NCBI GenBank assembly: GCA_001724855.1
Contig: MEED01000020.1
Location: forward strand, 1 to 64,000
Source of the DNA: Lautropia sp. SCN 69-89
GTDB lineage: Bacteria > Pseudomonadota > Gammaproteobacteria > Burkholderiales > Burkholderiaceae_E
Direction: 5' to 3'
Length of the DNA stretch: 64,000 bases
In this document: piece after piece, positions 56,611 to 64,000 of the stretch
Position numbering within the stretch: position 1 is the first letter of the stretch
Layout of the letters: every line of letters begins with the position of its first letter
Notes under the pieces: model-generated
What the model was told of the DNA's origin: nothing
Seen by the model: only the letters and a program-made list of their open reading frames with translations
Database searches by the model: none
Made by a program: the position numbers and the translations under genes

Positions 56611-59454
56611 TTACAGCGTGCGCGCGACCTCCTTGATCTCGAACACCTCGAGCTGGTCGCCTTCCTTGATGTCGCCGAAGTTCTTCAGCGACAGGCCGCA
56701 CTCGAAGCCCTCGCGGACCTCGCGCACGTCGTCCTTGAAGCGCTTGAGCGAATCGAGTTCGCCGGTCCAGACGACAGTGTGGTCGCGCAGCAGGCGCACC
56801 TTCGCGCCGCGACGCACCACGCCCTCGAGCACCATGCAGCCGGCGACGTTGCCCACCTTCGGCACGCGGATGATCTGGCGGATCTCGACCAGGCCGATCG
56901 TCTCTTCCTTCTGCTCGGGCGACAGCAGGCCGGACATCGCCGCCTTCACGTCGTCGACCGCGTCGTAGATGATGTTGTAGTAGCGGATGTCGATGCCGTT
57001 GGCCTCGGCCAGGCGCTTGGCGAGCTGGTCGGCGCGAACGTTGAAGCCGATGATCACCGCCTTCGATGCGGTGGCCAGGTTCACGTCGTTCTCGCTGATC
57101 CCGCCCACGCCCTGGTGCACGATCTGCACCTTCACCTCGTCGGTGGACAGCTTGAGCATCGCGTGCGCAAGCGCCTCCTGGGAGCCCTGGACGTCGGCCT
57201 TGACGATCAGCGCGAGCGTCTTCACCTCGCCGGCGGTCATCTGCTCGAACATGTTCTCGAGCTTGGCCGCCTGCTGCTTCGCCAGCTTCACGTCGCGGAA
57301 CTTGCCCTGGCGGAACAGCGCGATCTCGCGCGCCTTGCGCTCGTCGCCCAGCACGATCACTTCCTCGCCGGCCCCCGGGACTTCCTGCAGGCCCTGGATC
57401 TCCACCGGGATCGACGGGCCGGCCTCGGACACCGGCTTGCCGTTCTCGTCGAGCATCGCGCGCACGCGGCCGAACGACGAGCCCGCCAGCACGATGTCGC
57501 CGCGCTTGAGCGTGCCCGATTGCACGAGCACCGTGGCCACCGCGCCCTTGCCCTTGTCGAGGCGCGCCTCGATCACCAGGCCCTTGGCGGCGCTGTCGCG
57601 GACCGCCTTGAGCTCGAGCACCTCGGCCTGCAGCAGCACGTTCTCGAGCAGCTCGTCGATGCCCTGGCCGGTCTTGGCCGACACCGGAACGATCGGCACT
57701 TCGCCGCCGTACTCCTCGGGAACGACCTGGTTGGCCACCAGTTCCTGCTTGACCCGGTCGGGGTTCGCCTCGGACTTGTCGATCTTGTTCATCGCGACGA
57801 CCATCGGCACCCCCGCCGCCCTGGCGTGGTTGATCGCCTCGATCGTCTGTGGCATCACGCCGTCGTCGGCCGCCACCACCAGGATGACGATGTCGGTGGC
57901 CTTCGCGCCGCGCGCGCGCATCGCGGTGAACGCCTCGTGTCCCGGCGTATCGAGGAAGGTGACCACGCCACGCGGCGTCTCGACGTGGTACGCGCCGATG
58001 TGCTGCGTGATGCCGCCCGCCTCGCCGGCGGCGACCTTCGCGCGCCGGATGTAGTCGAGCAGCGAGGTCTTGCCGTGGTCGACGTGGCCCATCACGGTGA
58101 CTACCGGCGGCCGCGGCTCCAGGGCCGCCTCGCCATGGTTCACGTCCTCGACCAGGAAGGCCTCGGGGTCGTCCAGTTTCGCGGCCAGCGCCTTGTGCCC
58201 CATCTCCTCGACCAGGATCATCGCGGTGTCCTGGTCGAGCACCTGGTTGATGGTGACCATCTGGCCCAGCTTCATCAGGGCCTTGATGACCTCGGCCGCC
58301 TTCACCGACATCTTGTGCGCCAGGTCGGCCACGGTGATCGTCTCGGGCACGTGCACTTCGCGCACGATCGGCTCGCTCGCGGCCGCGGGCGCCAGACCGC
58401 TCACGTCCTGACGCGCGCCGGCGCGATGGCGCGCGCCGCCCTTGCCGCGCCACCCCGCGTCGGCGGTGTCGCCGCGCGTCTTGATGCCGCGCTTCTTGGC
58501 CGCCTCTTCGGACCAGGTGGACGACAGCTTCTCGCTCTTGACGTGCTTCTTCTGGGCGTCGCCCGCCGGCGCCGCACCCGGAGCCGGCCGCCCGCCCGCC
58601 GGACGGTGCAGCGTGCCGGTGACCGCGGCCTTGGCCTGCGCAGCCGGGGCGCCCGGCGCCGCGGCTGCAGGCCTGGCAGCGACCGGAGCCTCCGGCGCTT
58701 CCGCAGGCTTGGGCTGCGGCCTGCGCTGCAGGCTCATCAGGCGATTGATCTCGGCGACCTCGGCCTCGACCGCCTTGCGCGCGCGCTCCTGCTCGGCCGC
58801 CTCTCCGGCGGCCTTGCGCGCCGCCTCGCTGGCAGCCCGCGCCTCGGCCTCGGCGTGCTCGCGCTCGGCGTGTGCCGACTCGGCGTCGATCGCCGCCGCG
58901 CGTTCGGCTTCGCGCCGCGCTTCCTCCTCGCGCCTCACGGCCTCGGCCGCCGCCTGCGCCTCGCGCTCGCGTTCGCGCTCGAGGCGCTCCTGCTTTTCGC
59001 GCAACTCGGCAGCCTGCCGCTCGAGCAGCTCGCGCTGGCGCGCCTCTTCGGCTTCGCGCAGCCGCTGCTGCTCCTCGTCGACCACCGACCTGGGCGGCGC
59101 CGGCGCCGCGACCGGCTCGGGCGGCGCGATTTCCACTGCCGCCGTGTCGCCGCTGTCGCGCTTGACGAAGACGCGCTTCTTGCGCACCTCCACCTGGATG
59201 GTGCGCGCCTTGCCGGTGGCATCGGCCTGCTTGATTTCGGAGGTCTGCTTGCGCGTCAGCGTGATGCGGCGCTTCGGACCCTCGTCGGCGCCGTGCGCGC
59301 GGCGCAGCGCGAGCAGCAGCTGCTCCTTGTCGCCCTCGGTCAGCTCGTCCTCCGGAGACTGCTTGCTGACACCGGCAGCCTTCAGTTGCTCGAGCAACGC
59401 CTCGGCCGGCATCTTCAGCTCCGCCGCAAACTTCGCCACGTTCGTACTCGCCAT
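56611..59454 (-). CDS. infB: Translation initiation factor IF-2
   Basis: GTPase that brings fMet-tRNA to the 30S subunit. 947 aa. N-terminal domain ([20 protein letters not shown]), a long charged and Ala/Glu/Arg-rich coiled region (about 110-260), then the G domain ([31 protein letters not shown]) and C-terminal domains. Start: ATG 59454 is preferred to ATG 59460, because AAGG lies six bases upstream of the former and almost touches the latter. Confidence 0.97.
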   Translation of the reverse strand: MASTNVAKFAAELKMPAEALLEQLKAAGVSKQSPEDELTEGDKEQLLLALRRAHGADEGPKRRITLTRKQTSEIKQADATGKARTIQVEVRKKRVFVKRDSGDTAAVEIAPPEPVAAPAPPRSVVDEEQQRLREAEEARQRELLERQAAELREKQERLEREREREAQAAAEAVRREEEARREAERAAAIDAESAHAEREHAEAEARAASEAARKAAGEAAEQERARKAVEAEVAEINRLMSLQRRPQPKPAEAPEAPVAARPAAAAPGAPAAQAKAAVTGTLHRPAGGRPAPGAAPAGDAQKKHVKSEKLSSTWSEEAAKKRGIKTRGDTADAGWRGKGGARHRAGARQDVSGLAPAAASEPIVREVHVPETITVADLAHKMSVKAAEVIKALMKLGQMVTINQVLDQDTAMILVEEMGHKALAAKLDDPEAFLVEDVNHGEAALEPRPPVVTVMGHVDHGKTSLLDYIRRAKVAAGEAGGITQHIGAYHVETPRGVVTFLDTPGHEAFTAMRARGAKATDIVILVVAADDGVMPQTIEAINHARAAGVPMVVAMNKIDKSEANPDRVKQELVANQVVPEEYGGEVPIVPVSAKTGQGIDELLENVLLQAEVLELKAVRDSAAKGLVIEARLDKGKGAVATVLVQSGTLKRGDIVLAGSSFGRVRAMLDENGKPVSEAGPSIPVEIQGLQEVPGAGEEVIVLGDERKAREIALFRQGKFRDVKLAKQQAAKLENMFEQMTAGEVKTLALIVKADVQGSQEALAHAMLKLSTDEVKVQIVHQGVGGISENDVNLATASKAVIIGFNVRADQLAKRLAEANGIDIRYYNIIYDAVDDVKAAMSGLLSPEQKEETIGLVEIRQIIRVPKVGNVAGCMVLEGVVRRGAKVRLLRDHTVVWTGELDSLKRFKDDVREVREGFECGLSLKNFGDIKEGDQLEVFEIKEVARTL

Positions 59455-59564
59455 GCTCATCCTTCCCGGACCTCACTGCTCAAACCGCGCCGCCCGCCGC
59501 ACTGCGTGCGAACCCCGGACGACGCCCGGGCCGCACCGCGGCCCTTCGCTGTCGAATGCATCCT

Positions 59565-61085
59565 CTACGCCTGCGCCCGCTCCTCGCCCGGCTGCACCGC
59601 ACCCGCCTGCTCCGCCTCGAACCAGTGCGCGCGCGCCTTCATGATCAGGTCTTTCGCACGCTCCTCGTCGATCGCCGTGGCCTCGACCAGTTCGTCGACC
59701 GCCAGTTCGGCGAGGTCGTCGCGCGTGTGCACGCCGGCGTCGGCCAGCTTCGCCGCGAGCTCGCGATCCATGCCCTCGAGCGACAGCAGGTCCTCGGCGG
59801 TCGTGCCGATCTTCTCCTCGGTGGCGATCGCCTCGGTGAGCAGCGCATTGCGCGCGCGGTTGCGAAGCTCGTTGACCGTGTCTTCGTCGAACGACTGGAT
59901 CTCGAGCATCTCGTTGATCGGCACGTAGGCCACCTCCTCGACGGTGGTGAAACCCTCGTCGATCAGGATGTCGGCGATCTCCTCGTCGACGTCGAGCCTG
60001 TCCATGAACAGCTCGCGCACGGCCCCGCGCTCGCTGTCGCTCTTCGCCTGGGACTCCTCGGCGCTCATGATGTTGATCTGCCAGCCGGTGAGCTCGGAGG
60101 CCAGCCGCACGTTGCGCCCGCCCGTGCCGATCGCCAGTGCCAGGTTGTCCTCGTCGACCACCACGTCCATGCTGTGCTTGTCCTCGTCGACGACGATCGA
60201 CGAGACGTTCGCAGGCGCCAGCGCGCCGATCACGAACTGCGCCGGATCCTCGGACCACAGCACGATGTCGACGCGCTCGCCGGCCAGCTCGCCGGTGACC
60301 GCCTGAACGCGCGAGCCGCGCACGCCCACGCAGGTGCCGATCGGGTCGACCCGCCGGTCGTTCGAGTGCACCGCGATCTTGGCGCGCACGCCCGGATCGC
60401 GCGCCGCCGCCTTGATCTCGAGCAGCCCCTGCTCGATCTCGGGCACCTCGTTGGCGAACAGGTGACGGATGAAATCCGGCGCGGTACGCGACAGGAACAG
60501 CTGGGGCCCGCGCCCCTCGCGGTTGATCTTCGCGACGTAGGCGCGGATGCGGTCGCCCACGCGAAGGTTCTCCTTCGGGATCATCTGGTCGCGCGGCAGC
60601 CGCGCCTCGACCTTGCCCGACTCGACGATCGCGCCCTCGCGGTCCATCCGCTTGATGGTGCCCGACAGGACCGACTCGCCGCGCGCGAGGAAGTCGTTGA
60701 TGATCTGCTCGCGCTCGGCGTCGCGGATCTTCTGCAGGATCACCTGCTTGGCCGCCTGCGCACCGATGCGCCCGAGGTCGACCGGCTCGAGTTCTTCCTC
60801 GATGAAGTCGCCGACCTGGATGTCGGAAATCTGCTTCTGTGCCTCCGACAGGATGATCTGGATGTCGTGGTCCTCGAGCTCGCCGTCGGGCACCACCTGC
60901 CAGCGGCGGAACGACTCGGACTCGCCGCTCATGCGATCGACCGACACGCGCACGTCGACTTCTTCCTTGAAGCGCTTCTTCGTCGCGGACGCCAGCGCGC
61001 TTTCGAGCGCGCCGAAGACCACCTCGCGCGCGACGTTCTTCTCGCGCGCCAGCGCATCGACCAGCAACAACACTTCCCGGCTCAT
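59565..61085 (-). CDS. nusA: Transcription termination/antitermination protein NusA
   Basis: 506 aa. N-terminal RNA polymerase-binding domain, S1 domain ([19 protein letters not shown]), two KH domains ([36 protein letters not shown]), and two C-terminal acidic HhH-type repeats. It overlaps rimP by 4 bp (ATGA). Confidence 0.97.
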   Translation of the reverse strand: MSREVLLLVDALAREKNVAREVVFGALESALASATKKRFKEEVDVRVSVDRMSGESESFRRWQVVPDGELEDHDIQIILSEAQKQISDIQVGDFIEEELEPVDLGRIGAQAAKQVILQKIRDAEREQIINDFLARGESVLSGTIKRMDREGAIVESGKVEARLPRDQMIPKENLRVGDRIRAYVAKINREGRGPQLFLSRTAPDFIRHLFANEVPEIEQGLLEIKAAARDPGVRAKIAVHSNDRRVDPIGTCVGVRGSRVQAVTGELAGERVDIVLWSEDPAQFVIGALAPANVSSIVVDEDKHSMDVVVDEDNLALAIGTGGRNVRLASELTGWQINIMSAEESQAKSDSERGAVRELFMDRLDVDEEIADILIDEGFTTVEEVAYVPINEMLEIQSFDEDTVNELRNRARNALLTEAIATEEKIGTTAEDLLSLEGMDRELAAKLADAGVHTRDDLAELAVDELVEATAIDEERAKDLIMKARAHWFEAEQAGAVQPGEERAQA

Positions 61086-61687
61086 TTCCGCCTCTCCTGG
61101 AACTTCAGCTTCGGCACCAGCCGAGCCCGCTCGATCTCGTCGAGCGCAAACACGAGCTTGCGCGCCGCCGCTGCCGTACCGGCCGCTTCAGCGGCCTGCG
61201 ACACCTGCTGCGACTTCGCCGCCTTGCCCGGCACGCCCTTCGCGCCAGGCTTCGCACCTGTCTTCCTGCCCTTCGCGCCCGCCACGCGGCCGGACCCGGG
61301 CTCGCGCTCGACCAGCTCGAGCCCGTAGCGTCCATCGCCCTCCAGCGTGAGCACGCCCTCGAAGTTGCGCCGCCCTTCGAGCGCCCGGCGCAACCTCACG
61401 CTGACGTCGGCACCGGCGAAGCGCTCGAAATCGGCCGGCTTCTTCAGCGGCCGGTCGAGCCCCGGCGACGACACTTCGAGCCGCGCGTAGTCGACGCCCT
61501 CGACCTCCAGCACGCGCGACAGCTGGCGACTGACCTTCTCGCAGTCGTCCAGCGAGATGCCCGACAGCGCGTCGATGTAGACCCGCAGCAATCCGTTCTG
61601 CGCATACTCGACGTCGACGAGCTCGTAGCCCATGCCGGCCAGGGTGCGCTCGATGATCGCCTGCGTCGACGTCATCTGTGCGGACAC
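61082..61687 (-). CDS. rimP: Ribosome maturation factor RimP
   Basis: 201 aa; needed for 30S assembly. Core [20 protein letters not shown] and [20 protein letters not shown]. The C-terminal region has an insert rich in Gly, Lys and Ala (about 130-165) longer than in E. coli. GTG start at 61687 is favoured by an AGGGGG about eight bases upstream; ATG 61675 is the alternative. Confidence 0.93.
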   Translation of the reverse strand: MSAQMTSTQAIIERTLAGMGYELVDVEYAQNGLLRVYIDALSGISLDDCEKVSRQLSRVLEVEGVDYARLEVSSPGLDRPLKKPADFERFAGADVSVRLRRALEGRRNFEGVLTLEGDGRYGLELVEREPGSGRVAGAKGRKTGAKPGAKGVPGKAAKSQQVSQAAEAAGTAAAARKLVFALDEIERARLVPKLKFQERRK

Positions 61688-61756
61688 TCGCGAACCCCCT
61701 GCCGGCCACCCGCCGACGCTGACCGGACTGCCGCCGACCCCATGCCGGCGCGACCG

Positions 61757-61880
61757 GAAAAAAAAATGGGCCTTTCCAGCCCATTTCTTCGAGCACGCCG
61801 CTCGTGCCCGATGCGCCTGCGCCCCGGATGACGTCGTCCGGATCGCTGTGTCGCAACTGCCGAAGCGGCGGTTTTGTTAA
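61757..61880 (-). ncRNA. Structured leader or small RNA ending in an intrinsic terminator, upstream of rimP
   Basis: A perfect TATAAT lies just upstream. The about 120-nt minus-strand transcript can form GCCG-CGGC (61859-61869), CCGGA-TCCGG (61824-61841) and CGAGC-GCTCG (61790-61804) stems. It ends with an 8-bp stem (61779-61786 with 61764-61771) followed by a T-run (61766-61758 region). No further promoter is evident before rimP, so it may be an attenuator for the nusA operon; an independent small RNA is the alternative. Confidence 0.5.
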
Positions 61881-61886
61881 TTGACC

Positions 61887-61892
61887 ATTATA
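61887..61892 (-). promoter_or_regulatory. -10 element for the rimP leader transcript
   Basis: Perfect TATAAT on the minus strand in the gap after rluB. The -35 position (61910-61915, GTGCCC) matches TTGACA at 3 of 6 bases. Predicted start near 61880. Confidence 0.55.
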
Positions 61893-61935
61893 GCCCGAAA
61901 AGGCCGCCCGGGCACGGGCGTAGCGCTGGCCGCGA

Positions 61936-63783
61936 TCAGCCCTCGCCGCGCTGGCCGCCGCCCGAGCGCCCGCCGCGTCGCCCACCGCCGGGCCTGCCTC
62001 GCGGCCCGCCGCGCGACGGCCCCTGGCCGCCGCCCTGGGGGCCGCGCCGCCCTTGCCCCTGTGGGTGTCCCGGCCCTTGACCCTGCCCTTGCCCTTGCCC
62101 TTGCCCTTGCGCACGCTTGCCCGGCCGGCCACGCCCGCCCGGCTGACCGCCGCGGCCGAATCCCCCTTGCCCGCCGGCGATGCCGCCCGGCCTGCCGGTG
62201 TCCATCGGGCCGGTGAAGCTCACCGCCCCCGCCGCGCGGCCGCGCGCCTTGCCGAAGCCGCCGCGCTTGCCGCCGGCCGGCTTCGCGCCGTCGCCCTTGC
62301 GCACCGCGCGAGTGATGCCCTCCAGGTGCGCGTTGGCCGAGCGCGGCTGCCAGTCGTCGTCGTCCATCGGATCGTGCCGGGGCTCGGCCTCCTCGGGCAG
62401 CGCACGGTTGCCGATCGAATCGGCGGGATCTTCCTCGTCCCCGTACTCGTCGTACCGGTACTCGTCGTCGCCCGCATCGCGATCGCGGCCCGCCTCGCCT
62501 GGCGCCGCCTCGTGCGCCGCGACGGCGAGCGGCCGGTCTTCGCGTGCCGTCTGCGCGTCGGCACCCGCGGGCCGCCTCGGTGCACCGGCGCTTTCCGCGC
62601 CCGGGGTTGCGGCGCGCCGGATCGCCTGCATCAGGGCCTGCACCTCGGCATCGCTCAACTCGGCCCAGCGTCCGCGAGCCAGCCCGCGGGGCAAGGCCAG
62701 CGGTCCGAATCGCAGGCGCACCAGACGGCTGACCGTCAGGCCCACCGTCTCGAGCATCCGGCGCACCTCGCGATTGCGGCCTTCCGCGATGACCACCCGA
62801 TACCAGGCATTCGCGCCGTCGCCGCCGAGATCCTCGAGGGCGGCGAACTTCGCCGGCCCGTCTTCGAGCTGCACGCCGGCGAGCAATGCGTTGCGCGCCT
62901 CGTCCTCGATGCGGCCCAGCACCCGGACCGCGTACTCGCGCTCCCAGCCGTATCGCGGATGCATCAGCTTGTTGGCGAGGTCGCCCGAAGTGGTGAACAC
63001 CAGCAGGCCTTCGGTATTGAAGTCGAGCCGGCCCACCGCGACCCAGCGCGCGCCTTTCAGCCTTGGCAAGCGCTCGAACACCGTGACCCGCTGCCCGGGG
63101 TCGTCGCGCGTGCAGATCTCGCCCGAGGGCTTGTGGTAGAGCAGCACCCGCGGCGCCGCAGGCGCCGCGCGGCGGTTGATCGTGCGACCGTTCACGCGCA
63201 CCTGGTCGGTCGGGCCGATGCGCTGGCCGATGTGCGCCGGCTGGCCGTTCACCGACACGCGTCCGGCGAGAATCAGCTCTTCCATGTCACGCCGCGACCC
63301 GAGCCCGGCATCGGCGAGCACCTTGTGCAGCTTCGGCTGGTCTTCGGCCGGTGCGCGGCGCGCCGCGCGCTTGCGCGGATCGGCGGCATCCAGCCCGATC
63401 GCCGCACCGCTCGCGTAGGCCGGTAGCGGATCGGCGTCGGCCTGCGGCGGCCTGGCCCCGGCTTCGCCGGTGCGCTCGGTGTCCGCGCCGCCGCTCGCCG
63501 CGGAATCCGGCTGTGCTTCGGCGGCCTCGCCGTCGCGCGGCGCGCCGCGTCCGCGTCGCGACCCGGAGCGTCCGCCGCGGCGTCGATTGAACATGTTGCG
63601 CGGCGCGCGCGGTCCGCGCTCGCCGCCGGCTGCGGTGTCCGCAGGCTCGCCGCCCGCCGCGGCCGCCTCGTCGGCGTTCGACGACGGCGCGACGGGCTGT
63701 TCGGCCGCCCCTGGCCGGGTCGGCCGCTCGGCGTCGGCCAATGCGGCGTCGTGTCCGCCTTCGCTCGGATATTCGCTGTTCAA
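61936..63783 (-). CDS. rluB: 23S rRNA pseudouridine synthase RluB
   Basis: 615 aa, over twice the usual length because of two disordered arms. N-terminal arm (1-150, Arg/Gly/Glu-rich), S4 domain ([20 protein letters not shown]), catalytic domain with the Asp in [13 protein letters not shown] and [12 protein letters not shown], then a 250-aa tail rich in Asp/Glu and Gly/Gln/Arg, including [10 protein letters not shown]. The start TTG (63783) has GAGAGGG five bases upstream; an ATG at 63837 would overlap the preceding gene. It probably modifies 23S U2605. Confidence 0.92.
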   Translation of the reverse strand: MNSEYPSEGGHDAALADAERPTRPGAAEQPVAPSSNADEAAAAGGEPADTAAGGERGPRAPRNMFNRRRGGRSGSRRGRGAPRDGEAAEAQPDSAASGGADTERTGEAGARPPQADADPLPAYASGAAIGLDAADPRKRAARRAPAEDQPKLHKVLADAGLGSRRDMEELILAGRVSVNGQPAHIGQRIGPTDQVRVNGRTINRRAAPAAPRVLLYHKPSGEICTRDDPGQRVTVFERLPRLKGARWVAVGRLDFNTEGLLVFTTSGDLANKLMHPRYGWEREYAVRVLGRIEDEARNALLAGVQLEDGPAKFAALEDLGGDGANAWYRVVIAEGRNREVRRMLETVGLTVSRLVRLRFGPLALPRGLARGRWAELSDAEVQALMQAIRRAATPGAESAGAPRRPAGADAQTAREDRPLAVAAHEAAPGEAGRDRDAGDDEYRYDEYGDEEDPADSIGNRALPEEAEPRHDPMDDDDWQPRSANAHLEGITRAVRKGDGAKPAGGKRGGFGKARGRAAGAVSFTGPMDTGRPGGIAGGQGGFGRGGQPGGRGRPGKRAQGQGQGQGQGQGPGHPQGQGRRGPQGGGQGPSRGGPRGRPGGGRRGGRSGGGQRGEG

Positions 63784-63793
63784 GTGAGCCCTC

Positions 63794-64000
63794 TCATGAG
63801 GTTCGTTGCAGAGGGATGGCGCCGTCTTCGGCGTCATTGGACGTCGGCGTGTCGCCGGCGTCGTTGATGGTTGGCGTGTCGCCGCTGGCGGCCAGTTGCG
63901 CGTCGATGGCCTCGGCTTCCTGCGATTCGGCGCGATCGGCCAGGAATTCGGCCTCGGCGGCGGTGGCGTCGACCGCGCCGGGATCGATCGCGGCCATCGG
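63794..64000 (-). CDS. scpB: C-terminal end of probable segregation and condensation protein B (start outside window)
   Basis: Frame open to the right edge (69 codons). The visible part is only an acidic low-complexity tail ([20 protein letters not shown]) with a tandem DTPTxNDA repeat. The name is inferred from its place directly upstream of rluB, where scpB is found in betaproteobacteria; the core fold is not in the window. Confidence 0.4.
   Translation of the reverse strand, partial: PMAAIDPGAVDATAAEAEFLADRAESQEAEAIDAQLAASGDTPTINDAGDTPTSNDAEDGAIPLQRTS

Noticed and set aside
56779-59928. A roughly 1,050-codon plus-strand frame over infB
   Set aside because: infB on the minus strand is unmistakable; the plus-strand product is low-complexity Leu/His/Arg/Val.

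Overview
The window is a very GC-rich stretch of bacterial chromosome with strong third-position GC in its genes. Several gene contents and orders point to a betaproteobacterium of the order Burkholderiales: DUF3460-scpA, scpB-rluB, rpsO-pnp, rimP-nusA-infB-rbfA-truB-typA, and a red-type RubisCO cluster with cbbX. This assignment is an inference from gene content; no rRNA or other phylogenetic marker was analysed.

Layout. 1-6719 (+): the 3' part of a PAS-GGDEF-EAL protein, then a lipid and acyl-CoA group: a FadB-type bifunctional enzyme carrying an extraordinary histidine-rich insert, a crotonase, and a Nudix/metallo-beta-lactamase fusion. 6766-13093 (-): pnp, rpsO, a periplasmic binding protein, leuA and dcd. 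A leucine-rich leader peptide gene with a near-ideal, leaderless promoter lies between dcd and leuA. 13340-20788 (+): a complete cox-type molybdenum hydroxylase operon (small, large and medium subunits, MoxR ATPase, VWA protein, CoxG, XdhC/CoxF); the large subunit carries the AYRGAGR motif of form II CO dehydrogenase-like enzymes. 20817-27089: a block for molybdenum or other metal uptake, made of a FecCD/BtuCD-type importer without a binding protein, a divergent ModE-HTH/PBP regulator, and modA-modB-modC-modE behind two ModE-like operators. This block probably supplies the molybdenum cofactor used by the cox enzyme.

27359-37123: housekeeping genes (mrp/apbC diverging from metG, a SulP transporter, DUF3460, scpA, murB, an OmpA-like protein, a PIN protein, a methionine-type aminotransferase). 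37272-44976: the Calvin-Benson-Bassham region. cbbR, benE and arfB run leftwards in one overlapping unit, and cbbL-cbbS-cbbX-cbbF-cbbP run rightwards from an AT-rich intergenic operator. Together, cox plus cbb suggest a facultative autotroph, perhaps able to use CO or another reduced substrate, but a form II enzyme does not prove CO oxidation.

45007-53135: accessory and stress genes, including a YqhA membrane protein, a methyltransferase, a LiuC-like hydratase, a macrodomain protein, a PPOX-GAF-winged-helix regulator beside a second PPOX protein, a LysR regulator, a YhhN lysoplasmalogenase, a histone H1-like/SWIB fusion, and a hemerythrin protein preceded by a strong inverted repeat. 53315-64000 (-): translation and RNA genes typA, truB, rbfA, infB, nusA, rimP, rluB and the end of probable scpB. 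A promoter followed by a folded RNA and an intrinsic terminator lies just ahead of rimP.

No tRNA, rRNA, CRISPR array, insertion sequence or prophage was seen. The most interesting unlisted signals are the leaderless leuA leader peptide, the attenuator or small RNA before rimP, the histidine-rich FadB insert, and the paired ModE-like operators.
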